From assembly GCA_018223035.1 (NCBI GenBank), contig JAAEZD010000021.1, positions 26,590-90,589 on the forward strand: 64,000 nt of DNA, read 5' to 3'. Shown piece after piece: positions 16,730 to 24,940 of this stretch. The notes beneath the pieces are model-generated. The model saw only the letters and a program-made list of their open reading frames with translations. It did no database searches and had not been told where the DNA came from. Source of the stretch: Heliomarina sp018223035 (GTDB lineage: Bacteria > Pseudomonadota > Alphaproteobacteria > Rhodobacterales > Rhodobacteraceae). A program made the position numbers and the translations under genes. Positions within the stretch are counted from its first letter, which is position 1. The number at the start of each line of letters is the position of its first letter.

Positions 16730-17377
16730 CTAGCGGATCGGGTTGAACAGCGCGTCGTCCAGTGAGCAGTCCCGGATGACGTCAGAACCGCAGGTCACAG
16801 GGTCGAGCGCGCGGGACAGGCACAGCCGCGCTTCCTGAATGTGGCCCTGTTTGCAGGTGACGGTCAGCATGTCGGGTTCCCATTGGGGATTGGCCTCCAG
16901 AAAGGCCTCTTCGATCACCGAGGCGGGCAGGCGCAGGGGTTTGTTGAGCTTGCGCAGGATTTCGGGACGCCTCACGCGCTCATAGGCCAGCCGTGCCAGC
17001 GCGAAATACTGGTCGGCAGCAAGGCCCGAACAGGTCCCGTGCTTTTTCCACTGGTACCACGCTAGGCCAGGTGTGCCCATGATATCGGCCATGTCAGAGG
17101 TCATCTTGCGCGAGGGCGCCCGATGGTGTGTCGGGCAGTTCGACGGGTAGCCTTGGGCATATTGCGGCCAGAGACCATGCATGATCCAGCCGTGATCATG
17201 GCGCGCGTCGCATTGATCGGAACCCTGAGCATCGCCCGTCATCGCGCACCAGTTCGGCGACCAGCTGAGCGACAGGACGTAATAGTCGAATTCCCCGGAC
17301 TTCTCACCTCCGGCATCGGCGGAGAGAGGCAGGGCCAGCAGCGCGGCGTAGAGGATACCTGTAATTGACCGTATCAT
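16730..17377 (-). CDS. Ribonuclease T2 family protein
   Basis: A 215-residue secreted or periplasmic endoribonuclease. A signal peptide (MIRSITGILYAALLALPLSADA) is followed by the T2 core with both active-site segments, CAS I IMHGLWPQ and CAS II WKKHGTC; the two histidines and the lysine needed for catalysis are present. Eight or more cysteines suit disulfide bonds. The ATG at 17377 follows GGAAAGAG at good spacing and is preferred to 17398. It may scavenge external RNA or act in the periplasm, like E. coli RNase I. Confidence 0.9.
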   Translation of the reverse strand: MIRSITGILYAALLALPLSADAGGEKSGEFDYYVLSLSWSPNWCAMTGDAQGSDQCDARHDHGWIMHGLWPQYAQGYPSNCPTHHRAPSRKMTSDMADIMGTPGLAWYQWKKHGTCSGLAADQYFALARLAYERVRRPEILRKLNKPLRLPASVIEEAFLEANPQWEPDMLTVTCKQGHIQEARLCLSRALDPVTCGSDVIRDCSLDDALFNPIR

Positions 17378-17511
17378 TCGGCTCTTTCCAATTTGCACAG
17401 ACCTGACTATATAGGCCCCAAGTTCCCCGACAACGGAAGCCCGCCCCCGAGTACCGGAGGCCGCCTGCGAAAGCCGGGCAACGGGGAAGAATTGAGTTTA
17501 GGAGATGTGAC

Positions 17512-18279
17512 ATGGGCAAGCCGCTTATGGCAAGAGCCACAGCCGTCTGGCTGGTGGACAACACGACGATCAGCTTCAAGCAGATCGCGGATTTCGTTGG
17601 AATGCACGAGCTTGAGATTCAGGGCATTGCGGATGGCGACGTGGCAGCCGGGGTCAAGGGGTTTGATCCGGTCGCCAACAACCAGCTGACGCAGGAAGAA
17701 ATCGATGCGGCCGAGAAAAGCCCGCTGCACAAGCTGAAGCTGAAGTACAACGCCGCCGCGCAGGGCGAGGAAAAACGCCGTGGACCGCGCTATACGCCGC
17801 TGTCCAAGCGTCAGGACCGTCCGGCGTCGATCCTGTGGCTGGTCAAGTTCCACCCGGAACTGTCGGATGCGCAGATTTCCAAGCTTGTCGGCACCACCAA
17901 GCCGACGATCCAGGCGATCCGCGAGCGGACCCACTGGAACATCGCCAATATCCAGCCGATCGACCCGGTTGCGCTGGGGCTTTGCAAGCAGTCCGAACTT
18001 GACATGGTGGTGCAGAAGGCCGCCGCGAAGAAAGCCGCCGAAGGCGCGGTGATGAGCGACGACGAACGCCGCAAGCTGGTCTCCACCGAGCAGTCGCTTG
18101 GCATGGAAGCCGAGCCGCGCATGCCGACCGCGATCGAAGGTCTGGAGACCTTCACGCTCAGCGGGACCCCGGCCGAGGAAGAGGAAGAGGAAGAAAAGCG
18201 CAACGCCAAGGAATATTCCGACGCGGACAGCTTCTTTAACCTGCCGGATGCGGATGACGAGGATGAAGACGAGGATTGA
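17512..18279 (+). CDS. trcR: DUF1013 cell-cycle transcriptional regulator (TrcR-type)
   Basis: A 255-residue protein. The N-terminal half looks like two helix-turn-helix units: WLVDNTTISFKQIADFVGMH near residue 13 and WLVKFHPELSDAQISKLVGTT near residue 105. Between them is a basic linker (KRRGPRYTPLSKRQDRP). The C-terminus is acidic (EEEEEEKR, DADDEDEDED). This is the DUF1013 family, conserved in alphaproteobacteria and named TrcR, a cell-cycle regulator, in current annotations. The ATG at 17512 follows TTTAGGAGATG; a later ATG at 17527 is possible. Confidence 0.85.
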   Translation: MGKPLMARATAVWLVDNTTISFKQIADFVGMHELEIQGIADGDVAAGVKGFDPVANNQLTQEEIDAAEKSPLHKLKLKYNAAAQGEEKRRGPRYTPLSKRQDRPASILWLVKFHPELSDAQISKLVGTTKPTIQAIRERTHWNIANIQPIDPVALGLCKQSELDMVVQKAAAKKAAEGAVMSDDERRKLVSTEQSLGMEAEPRMPTAIEGLETFTLSGTPAEEEEEEEKRNAKEYSDADSFFNLPDADDEDEDED

Positions 18280-18302
18280 TCCCGGCCTTGCGGGATGAAG
18301 AG

Positions 18303-18329
18303 CGGCGCGGGATCTTCCCGCGCCGTTTT
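18303..18329. terminator. Terminator after trcR
   Basis: CGGCGCGGGA pairs with TCCCGCGCCG over a three-base loop, followed by TTTTGC on the plus strand. It sits in the 55-base gap between convergent genes and mainly suits the trcR transcript. Confidence 0.8.
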
Positions 18330-18334
18330 GCATT

Positions 18335-19201
18335 TCAGGAGCCGAGCGCGTCGCGTTCGATTCGACGGTAGGCCAGTTTCGATTCCGGCAGGAAGGTCAC
18401 CGCCGGGAACACATGGATCGCGCCGGGGTATTCGTAATAGCGCCCCGTATTTCCCGCCGCCGCAAGCCGGGTGGCGTAATCGCTCGCATCGGGCCAGCAG
18501 AGATCGGCCGTGCCCTGATGGATGTCGATAGGAGGAAACCCATCCACCGGGCCGAAGAGCGGGCTGAGATGCGGCGCACGCGGATCTTCCGGCCCGGCCC
18601 ACCATTTTCCACACTGGCGCACGACCTCAAGCCCGATGATCGGGTCTTTCGGTTCCAGCGCGGGGCCCTTCGGATTGGCGCAGGTCAGGTCGAGCCAGGG
18701 GGCGAGCAGGATGAGCCGGTCCGCTTTCGGCACGTCGCCCGCGCGCCCGGCCAGCGCCATCGCCAACGCAAGGTTGCCACCGGCGGAATCGCCCCCCATC
18801 AGAAATGATTTCCCTTCCTGCGCCTGCAAGAGCGCGCGCGCCTGCGCATGGGCAGGGCGGTGATCGTGCTGGGGCGCAAGCGGGTAAGTGGGCACGATCA
18901 TCTCGGCGCGGAGCACCTCTCCGAGGCGCGCGATCAGGCGCCAATGCACCTTGCGCATCGGGTTCACAAAGGCACCACCGTGGAAATAAATCATCCGGTT
19001 CAAAAGCGGGCCAGGGGGTGTCACGCGGAAAAAAGCGCAATCGCCGATCTCATCGTAGGAAACATCTATATCCGAGGGAGGATCGACCCGTATCGGGTCC
19101 TCCCGGTTCTCGCGCTCGGCAAGATATCGGGCCGGTTTGTTCATCGGCTTTCCCGCCGCTTTCAGGGCCAGTCGCACCGCGTTCATCATCAGGCTGGCCA
19201 T
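18335..19201 (-). CDS. Alpha/beta hydrolase, hormone-sensitive-lipase type
   Basis: A 288-residue cytosolic hydrolase. The oxyanion-hole motif HGGAFVNP replaces the usual HGGG, and the nucleophile elbow is GGDSAGGNLALA. The catalytic aspartate is likely in GTADLCWPDA or nearby, and the histidine in GAIHVFP. It belongs to the HSL/bacterial esterase family IV and should act on short acyl esters; the substrate is unknown. The ATG at 19201 follows AGAGGG and was preferred to one at 19240. Confidence 0.87.
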   Translation of the reverse strand: MASLMMNAVRLALKAAGKPMNKPARYLAERENREDPIRVDPPSDIDVSYDEIGDCAFFRVTPPGPLLNRMIYFHGGAFVNPMRKVHWRLIARLGEVLRAEMIVPTYPLAPQHDHRPAHAQARALLQAQEGKSFLMGGDSAGGNLALAMALAGRAGDVPKADRLILLAPWLDLTCANPKGPALEPKDPIIGLEVVRQCGKWWAGPEDPRAPHLSPLFGPVDGFPPIDIHQGTADLCWPDASDYATRLAAAGNTGRYYEYPGAIHVFPAVTFLPESKLAYRRIERDALGS

Positions 19202-19304
19202 CTCTATCCCTCTTTCAGTATCCCGTTTCCCGAGCTTCATCCTTCGGTGAAGAGTGCCTGAAAATCCACAGTTTTTAGTCTCGAAAATTCGCTAAATTCT
19301 TCTC

Positions 19305-19332
19305 TTGCAAGAATCCGAAAATGGCTTAAATG
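19305..19332 (+). promoter_or_regulatory. Candidate promoter of the decarboxylase gene
   Basis: TTGCAA and TAAATG are separated by 16 bases, about 135 bases before the start codon. The long untranslated leader this implies agrees with the leader entry. Confidence 0.4.
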
Positions 19333-19339
19333 GCGATTC

Positions 19340-19460
19340 AAGACGCCAACGCACGCGCCTCTGGCCTGTGTCGGGTTCCAACCCCGAACCACGTGTTTAC
19401 GTAGCGACGGTAACGTCTCCCTTGGAAGTAAGTGGCCCTGTTGGGCCGGTTCTATTGGAG
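19340..19460 (+). promoter_or_regulatory. Structured 5' leader, possible speF-type RNA element
   Basis: A leader of about 120 bases precedes the decarboxylase. It contains TCGGGTTCCAACCCCGA, which can form a small hairpin, and ACGTGTTTACGT, a four-base inverted repeat. Alphaproteobacterial genes of this decarboxylase class often carry the conserved speF RNA motif at this place. I infer a match from position and structure only; the covariance model was not available. Confidence 0.4.
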
Positions 19461-19466
19461 ATGACC

Positions 19467-20651
19467 ATGAACGCCTACGTAACCGACCTTGTCGGCGCAT
19501 TTGCTGACGCGCGCACCCAAACCATCGACAGCTTCATTGCCGCCAATACCTTTGACCGCCCGACGCTGGTGCTCGACACCGCGCTGGTGGCTGAACAATA
19601 CGATGCGCTTGCCCGCGGGCTGCGCACCGGCAAGGGAGGCGCCGATATCCACTATGCGGTCAAGGCGAATCCGGCCCGTGAGATCATCGAAATGCTGGTC
19701 CACAAGGGCTGCCGTTTCGATGCGGCCTCGCGCGGTGAAATCGAGCTTTGCCTGAGCCAGGGCGCTGCGCCCGAGCACATCTCATTCGGCAATACCGTGA
19801 AGCGCGCGTCCGACATCGCATTCGCCTACAATGCAGGGATCCAGCTCTTCGCTGCAGATGCCGAGGAAGAGCTGGAAAAAATCGCCATTCATGCTCCCGG
19901 CGCGCAGGTCTATATCCGCGTGATCGTCGAGAACTCGCAAGCCGATTGGCCGCTCTCGCGCAAGTTCGGCGTGGCAACCGGCCATGCGCTCTCGCTGCTC
20001 GGCCATGCCCGCGGTCTGGGCCTGAGGCCGGTCGGTCTTTCCTTCCATGTCGGCTCGCAGACCAAACGCGCCGAAATGTGGACCGGTACGTTGGATCAGG
20101 TGGCCGGAATCTGGCACGCGGCGCAGGCGGCGGGCTTCGGCCTGACCCTGCTGAACATCGGCGGCGGCTTCCCGGCCTTCTACGGCGAGGCGATCGACCA
20201 CCCGAGCACCTATGCCGCTGCGGTGATGGACCTGATCCACGACCGTTTCGGCGATGTGCCCCGCATCATGGCCGAGCCAGGCCGCGGCCTTGTCGCCGAG
20301 GCGGGCAAGATCGTGGCAGAGGTCCTGCTCGTGTCGAAGAAATCCCCAGAAGACCTGCACCGCTGGGTCTATCTCGACATCGGCAAGTTCTCGGGCCTCG
20401 CGGAAACCATGGACGAAGCGATCCGCTACCAGTTCCAGACCGCCCGCGATCACGAAGACATGGGAGCCTGCGTCCTTGCCGGCCCCTCCTGCGACTCCGC
20501 AGACGTGCTTTACGAAAACCGCCCCGTGCAGCTGCCCCTCGGTCTGCGTTCGGGCGACCGTATCGTGATCCGCGCCTGCGGGGCTTACACCTCGTCCTAT
20601 TCCTCGGTTGGCTTCAACGGCTTCCCGCCTCTGGACGTGGTCGTTCTCTGA
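19467..20651 (+). CDS. Ornithine/lysine decarboxylase, PLP fold type III
   Basis: A 394-residue enzyme of the alanine-racemase-fold decarboxylase family. The PLP lysine is in IHYAVKANP; SFHVGSQ, NIGGGFPAFYG and MAEPGRGLVAEAG are conserved cofactor contacts. AGPSCDSADVLY carries the cysteine of the second active site across the dimer. Such alphaproteobacterial proteins make putrescine from ornithine, or cadaverine from lysine. The ATG at 19467 has GGAG six bases upstream; an ATG at 19461 overlaps the binding site too closely. No other polyamine gene is adjacent. Confidence 0.9.
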   Translation: MNAYVTDLVGAFADARTQTIDSFIAANTFDRPTLVLDTALVAEQYDALARGLRTGKGGADIHYAVKANPAREIIEMLVHKGCRFDAASRGEIELCLSQGAAPEHISFGNTVKRASDIAFAYNAGIQLFAADAEEELEKIAIHAPGAQVYIRVIVENSQADWPLSRKFGVATGHALSLLGHARGLGLRPVGLSFHVGSQTKRAEMWTGTLDQVAGIWHAAQAAGFGLTLLNIGGGFPAFYGEAIDHPSTYAAAVMDLIHDRFGDVPRIMAEPGRGLVAEAGKIVAEVLLVSKKSPEDLHRWVYLDIGKFSGLAETMDEAIRYQFQTARDHEDMGACVLAGPSCDSADVLYENRPVQLPLGLRSGDRIVIRACGAYTSSYSSVGFNGFPPLDVVVL

Positions 20652-20666
20652 GCAGAACAGGGTGGG

Positions 20667-20752
20667 TCGCGGCTCAATCAACCGCGATCCGCCCTTCTTT
20701 GGGTCAAAAATATCCCGGGGAATCCGCGCCTGCGCGGATGGGGCAGAGCCCC
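20667..20752. repeat. Cluster of three hairpins, likely dispersed Rhodobacteraceae repeat
   Basis: Three inverted repeats lie close together: TCGCGG/CCGCGA (20667-20687), ATCCGCGC/GCGCGGAT (20722-20739) and GGGGC/GCCCC (20740-20752). The linking text, TTTGGGTCAAAAATATCCCGGGG, resembles an intergenic sequence I have often seen in Rhodobacteraceae genomes. It separates the convergent decarboxylase and udgX genes and may end transcription of one or both. Confidence 0.5.
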
Positions 20753-20785
20753 GAACCCGTCTGCTCCCTGTCGCACCCTTTGCGA

Positions 20786-22216
20786 TCAAAGCGATCCAAG
20801 ATGGGCCACCGCCTCGCGTAAATCGTTTTCGAATCGCGCTTCGGCCTCTGCGCGCTCTGCATCGGGCAGGCGCAGCAGGTATGAAGGATGCACCGTCACG
20901 AAGATCGGGGTGCCATCGGCCAGCGTCTCGATGCCGCCGCGCCGCTTCAGCAGGTCGCGCCGGTTGCCGGTCAGGCTCTCCAGTGCGGTCGCGCCCATGG
21001 CGAGGATCAGTTTCGGGCGCACCGTCTCGCGCTCCATGTCGAGCCACCATCGGCAATGAGAAACCTCGCCCCGGTTCGTGGCCTGGTGGATACGGCGCTT
21101 GCCGCGCGGCTGGAATTTGAAATGCTTGACCGCGTTGGTCACATAGGCTCGCGACCTGTCGAGCCCGGCGCGTCTGGCAATCTGGTCGAACAACTGGCCC
21201 GCCGGGCCGACAAAGGGGCGGCCTGTCAGGTCCTCGTGATCGCCCGGCTGTTCTCCGACGATCATCAGCGCGGCGTCTGCCGGGCCTTCGCCGGGGACCG
21301 CTTGCGTCGCGTTTTCCCAGAGCGGGCAGCGGCGGCAGGCGGCAAGCTGCGCTTTCAGAGACTGGCCTGTATCGTCTGGCCGAGCTATGGCCTGATCTGA
21401 CCGGAGCCGTTCGGTGATCGCTTCGGCGCGTTTGGGCGCAAGGCTGGGCGCGGCCTCGGCCATCGCACGCGCACGGGCATGGGCCGACGCGACCATTTCC
21501 GGGATCAGCGCGGTTTCCGGCATGTTGCGCCAATATTTCTTGGGCATCTCCGCCTGCATTGCTTTCAGCTTGACCCGCGCCGGGTTGAAGATGTTGCGGA
21601 AATAGGTGCGCCAGAGATCCTCGGCCGCGTCATCGGGCAGGTCGGGCCGTGGCGCGGGCGGGGCGAGGCTTAGGTCACCGCCAAGAAAATGCGCGCTGAG
21701 GTCGGGGGTGAAGATCGACCAGTCCATATCGCCAAAGCGTTTGACGAAGAACGGCGCTGTCGGTTCGAGGATGTAATGCGTAGGTTCGAACCACGCCGCA
21801 AACCGCCGCCGGTTCGCGCCCGGATCGCCGATTTCGCGGAACCGCACGAAAGCGGTCATCTTGTGCCGGTCGCGCCCGACCTCCTTGGCCAGACGGTTCA
21901 GCCGGGCCACGCGGGCATCGCCTCGATCTTCCAGCAGGCGCCGGTCCGATTTCAACGCCCAGAGCAGGGCGTAGAGCCGGGCAAAGCGCTCGGGGTCGCT
22001 GTGCCAGACAACCTGACGGGCGAGATCGACAAAGCCGCGCGGCACGGTGATGTCGCCGCCGGTCAGCGGTGACAGCGGTTCGGCAAAGAGGTCCGCGTCG
22101 CCTTCGCCACGCTGCCAGAGCAGGTCTTTGGGTGGGACACCGGCGGCGAGCAGGGCGCGGGCCTGATCGCGCCATGCCTCGAAGGTGCCGATCTCGGGGA
22201 GGGTGACGCGGCGCAT
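20786..22216 (-). CDS. udgX: UdgX family uracil-DNA-binding protein with N-terminal DUF4130 domain
   Basis: A 476-residue fusion. Residues 1-240 are the DUF4130/TIGR03915 domain seen beside radical SAM partners. Residues 285-476 are a family 4-like uracil-DNA glycosylase: CRRC (294-297, iron-sulfur ligands), GEQPGDHED (321-329), KRRIH (373-377) and HPSYLLR (443-449). The KRRIH loop is the hallmark of UdgX, in which the histidine (377 here) forms a covalent bond to the abasic sugar after uracil removal. Thus it probably traps uracil-containing DNA suicidally. Its ATG overlaps the stop of the radical SAM gene by one base. Confidence 0.92.
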   Translation of the reverse strand: MRRVTLPEIGTFEAWRDQARALLAAGVPPKDLLWQRGEGDADLFAEPLSPLTGGDITVPRGFVDLARQVVWHSDPERFARLYALLWALKSDRRLLEDRGDARVARLNRLAKEVGRDRHKMTAFVRFREIGDPGANRRRFAAWFEPTHYILEPTAPFFVKRFGDMDWSIFTPDLSAHFLGGDLSLAPPAPRPDLPDDAAEDLWRTYFRNIFNPARVKLKAMQAEMPKKYWRNMPETALIPEMVASAHARARAMAEAAPSLAPKRAEAITERLRSDQAIARPDDTGQSLKAQLAACRRCPLWENATQAVPGEGPADAALMIVGEQPGDHEDLTGRPFVGPAGQLFDQIARRAGLDRSRAYVTNAVKHFKFQPRGKRRIHQATNRGEVSHCRWWLDMERETVRPKLILAMGATALESLTGNRRDLLKRRGGIETLADGTPIFVTVHPSYLLRLPDAERAEAEARFENDLREAVAHLGSL

Positions 22217-23451
22217 CAGATCAGTTGCAGCTGCTCGGGCGGCGGGGCAAAGCGGGCGCGCAGATCGGCGATGTCCGAGAGCGCCCGTGGCCGCCAGTCG
22301 AGCAGCGTGATGAAGGGCTTGGCCTGTTTCAGGTTCGCGCCCATACGCCGCAGATCGTCATAGCGCAGGCTGCGGTGTCGCCGTGTGGTGAGGATACGCG
22401 CAACGGTTTTGGTCCCCAACCCCGGCACGCGCAACAGGTTTTCTCTCTCAGCCCGGTTCACGTCGAGCGGAAAGAGATGCCGGTTGGACAGCGCCCATGC
22501 AAGCTTTGGGTCGACTTCAAGATCGAGATTACCGTCGCGCGTGGCGCCGGCGATTTCATCCGCATCGAAACCGTAAAAGCGCATCAGCCAGTCGGCCTGA
22601 TAAAGCCGGTGTTCGCGTACCAGCGGCGGTTTGATCAGGGGCAGGGCGGCAGAACTGTCGGGTATCGGCGAAAAGGCCGAATAATAGACCCGCTTGAGCT
22701 TGTAACTGGAATAGAGCCGGGTAGAGGTTTTCAGGATCGTGGCATCATTTGCGCCGTCCGCGCCGACGATCATCTGGGTGGACTGGCCTGCCGGGGCAAA
22801 ACGCGGCGGGCGCTTGCCGGAAAAACTGCGCTCCTTGCGCGATTCCCGCGCCAGCCGCACATCGGCCATCGCGCGGCGGATCTGGTCGGGGTCCTTTTCC
22901 GGCGCATAGGATTTCACCGCTGTGTCGGTGGGCAGTTCCACGTTGATCGAGAGCCGGTCGGCGTAAAGCCCGGCTTCTTCAATCAGGGCGGGATTGGCGT
23001 CGGGAATGGTCTTGAGATGGATGTAGCCGCGAAAGTGGTGATCGAGACGCAGCATCCGCGCGATACGCACCATGTCTCCCATTGTATCGTCGGGGCTGCG
23101 GATGATGCCCGAAGACAGGAACAAACCTTCGATATAGTTGCGCCGGTAGAATTCCGTGGTGAGGGTCACGACCTCTTCCGGGGAAAACCGCGCCCTTTCG
23201 ACGTTCGAACTTACCCGGTTGATGCAATAGGCGCAGTCGTAGATGCAGAAGTTGGTCATCAGAATCTTGAGCAGGCTAATGCAGCGCCCGTCGGGCGCAT
23301 AGGCGTGGCAGATACCGGAGCCGGTGGTCGACCCCAGTCCCTTACCATCGCGCGAGTCGCGTTTCTGTCCGCCGCTCGATGCGCAGGAAGCATCGTACTT
23401 GGCGGCTTCTGAGAGAATCGCGAGTTTTCTGTCCAGTGTGAGTTTAGCCAT
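22216..23451 (-). CDS. Radical SAM protein, putative DNA modification/repair partner of UdgX
   Basis: A 411-residue radical SAM enzyme with the cluster motif CIYDCAYC at about residues 64-71, preceded by GICHAYAPDGRCISLLKILMTN. The C-terminus has a helix-hairpin-helix-like stretch (LLRVPGLGTKTVARIL), suggesting DNA binding. It fits TIGR03916, a family found beside DUF4130/UdgX proteins. Substrate and reaction are unknown. The ATG at 23451 (MAKLTLDRKL) was preferred to a TTG at 23472. Its stop overlaps udgX by one base, so the two are surely co-translated. Confidence 0.88.
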   Translation of the reverse strand: MAKLTLDRKLAILSEAAKYDASCASSGGQKRDSRDGKGLGSTTGSGICHAYAPDGRCISLLKILMTNFCIYDCAYCINRVSSNVERARFSPEEVVTLTTEFYRRNYIEGLFLSSGIIRSPDDTMGDMVRIARMLRLDHHFRGYIHLKTIPDANPALIEEAGLYADRLSINVELPTDTAVKSYAPEKDPDQIRRAMADVRLARESRKERSFSGKRPPRFAPAGQSTQMIVGADGANDATILKTSTRLYSSYKLKRVYYSAFSPIPDSSAALPLIKPPLVREHRLYQADWLMRFYGFDADEIAGATRDGNLDLEVDPKLAWALSNRHLFPLDVNRAERENLLRVPGLGTKTVARILTTRRHRSLRYDDLRRMGANLKQAKPFITLLDWRPRALSDIADLRARFAPPPEQLQLI

Positions 23452-23563
23452 TCGTTCACGATATGTTCGCAATCGGACAGGCGCAACTGGAGTCGGTGGT
23501 GCGCGCGATCAACTTTTCTTTAAGGGCTAATTTTCGCCGGAGGACGGGGGCAGAGGAGGGGGG

Positions 23564-24157
23564 TCAGAGCGCCTTGCGGGCGCGCATGGCGGCACTGATC
23601 GTGCCGTCGTCGAGATAGTCCAGTTCGCCGCCGATGGGCACGCCCTGTGCCAGCGACGTGATACGGACCCGTTCGCCCAGTTGATCGGCGATGTAATGGG
23701 CGGTGGTCATGCCGTCGACGGTGGCATTGAGCGCGAGTATGACCTCGGTGATGCCTTCCGTTTCCACCCGGTCGAGCAGGCGCGGGATGCGAAGCTCTTC
23801 GGGGCCCACGGCATCTAGGGCGGAAAGCGTACCGCCCAGCACGTGGTAGCGGCCGCGAAACACCTGCGAGCGCTCCATGGCCCAGAGATCGGCCACGTCC
23901 TCGACGATGCAAAGCTCGCCTGTGGCGCGTTTCTCGGAGTCGCAGATGTCGCAAATGTCACTGGTGCCGACATTGCCGCAGTTCAGGCATTCGCGCGCCG
24001 TGGCGGCGACCTGCTGCATGGCCCCCGCCAGCGGGGTCAGCAATTGCCCGCGTTTGCGGATCAGGTGCAGTACCGCGCGACGTGCCGAACGGGGGCCGAG
24101 GCCCGGCAAGCGGGCCATCAGCTCGATCAGGCTGTCGATATCGCTGGTACTGCTCAA
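23564..24157 (-). CDS. recR: Recombination protein RecR
   Basis: A 197-residue protein of typical length. The N-terminal helix-hairpin-helix (LPGLGPRSARRAVLHL) is followed by a four-cysteine zinc finger (CLNCGNVGTSDICDIC) and a Toprim domain with LCIVEDVADLWAME and ILALNATVDGMTTAHYI. With RecO and RecF it loads RecA at single-strand gaps. It is the last gene of the dnaX-ridA-ybaB-recR run, seven bases after ybaB. Confidence 0.96.
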   Translation of the reverse strand: MSSTSDIDSLIELMARLPGLGPRSARRAVLHLIRKRGQLLTPLAGAMQQVAATARECLNCGNVGTSDICDICDSEKRATGELCIVEDVADLWAMERSQVFRGRYHVLGGTLSALDAVGPEELRIPRLLDRVETEGITEVILALNATVDGMTTAHYIADQLGERVRITSLAQGVPIGGELDYLDDGTISAAMRARKAL

Positions 24158-24164
24158 GCGGGGC

Positions 24165-24509
24165 TCAGAACGGGAGTTTCATGTCCTTGGGCAGGCCCAT
24201 GCCTTCGGTCAGCTTGCCCATCTCTTCCTGAGCGCGATCGCTGGCCTTGCCCTGCGCGTCCTTGATGGCGGCGAGGATTAGGTCTTCGACCACTTCCTTG
24301 TCGTCGCCATTGAAGATCGACGGGTCGATGTCGAGCGATTTCAGCTCGCCCTTGCAGGTGCAGGTCGCCTTGACGAGACCGGCCCCGGATTCGCCGGTGA
24401 CCATCAGGTTGTGCATGTCTTCCTGAAGTTGCGCCATCTTGGTCTGCATTTCCTGCGCGGCTTTCATCATCTTGGTCATGTCGCCAAGACCGCCTAATCC
24501 TTTGAGCAT
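24165..24509 (-). CDS. YbaB/EbfC family nucleoid-associated protein
   Basis: A 114-residue protein starting MLKGLGGLGDMTKMMKAAQEMQ. The helix with MQTKMAQLQEDM, the strand segment ESGAGLVKATCTCKGEL and DLILAAIKDAQGKASD are characteristic. It forms dimers that bind DNA. Its position between dnaX and recR is widely conserved in bacteria. The ATG at 24509 is the family start; AGGAGACTGAA lies before it. Confidence 0.94.
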   Translation of the reverse strand: MLKGLGGLGDMTKMMKAAQEMQTKMAQLQEDMHNLMVTGESGAGLVKATCTCKGELKSLDIDPSIFNGDDKEVVEDLILAAIKDAQGKASDRAQEEMGKLTEGMGLPKDMKLPF

Positions 24510-24541
24510 TTCAGTCTCCTGATTGTTCGTTTCGCGGTGGT

Positions 24542-24940
24542 TTACACGTTTGGCAGGCGGGCCACCACCTTCACTTCGATGAAGTTGCCGGGAATGATGA
24601 ATTCCGTCACGCCGACCGCCGTCCATGCAGGATATGGGGGCGAAACCCGCGCATTCCAGACCTTGCGGAAGGTATCGAGATGTTCCTGAAGCCCGATGTG
24701 AAAGGTCGTGACGTCAACAACGTCGGCGAGCGTCATCCCGCCTTGAGCCAGGATCAGCGCGATATTGTCGAAAGCGGTTTCATACTGTTCCTCGGGCGTT
24801 TCGGGGATCACGCCGTCGATACGCTGGCCAGTGATGCCGGTCAGAAAGACATGATCGCCCGAGATCAGTCCCGGCGACATGCACCAGTCGCGTTCGATGG
24901 CGGCAAGGCTGTCGGGGATCAGCGCCCTTGTTTCAGTCAT
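24542..24940 (-). CDS. RidA (YjgF/Rid) family protein inside the dnaX operon
   Basis: A 132-residue Rid-family protein starting MTETRALIPDSLAAIERDW. The core has GDHVFLTGITGQR and DVVDVTTFHIGL, and the C-terminus PPYPAWTAVGVTEFIIPGNFIEVKVVARL. The arginine that in true RidA binds the enamine carboxylate is not clearly present (TAVGVTEF in place of R..V), so deaminase activity is doubtful. The gene overlaps the dnaX stop by eight bases, implying translational coupling. Confidence 0.82.
   Translation of the reverse strand: MTETRALIPDSLAAIERDWCMSPGLISGDHVFLTGITGQRIDGVIPETPEEQYETAFDNIALILAQGGMTLADVVDVTTFHIGLQEHLDTFRKVWNARVSPPYPAWTAVGVTEFIIPGNFIEVKVVARLPNV

Noticed and set aside
19782..21533. 583-codon frame antisense to the decarboxylase and out of frame in udgX
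   Set aside because: Both overlapped genes are well supported; composition is that of a shadow frame.
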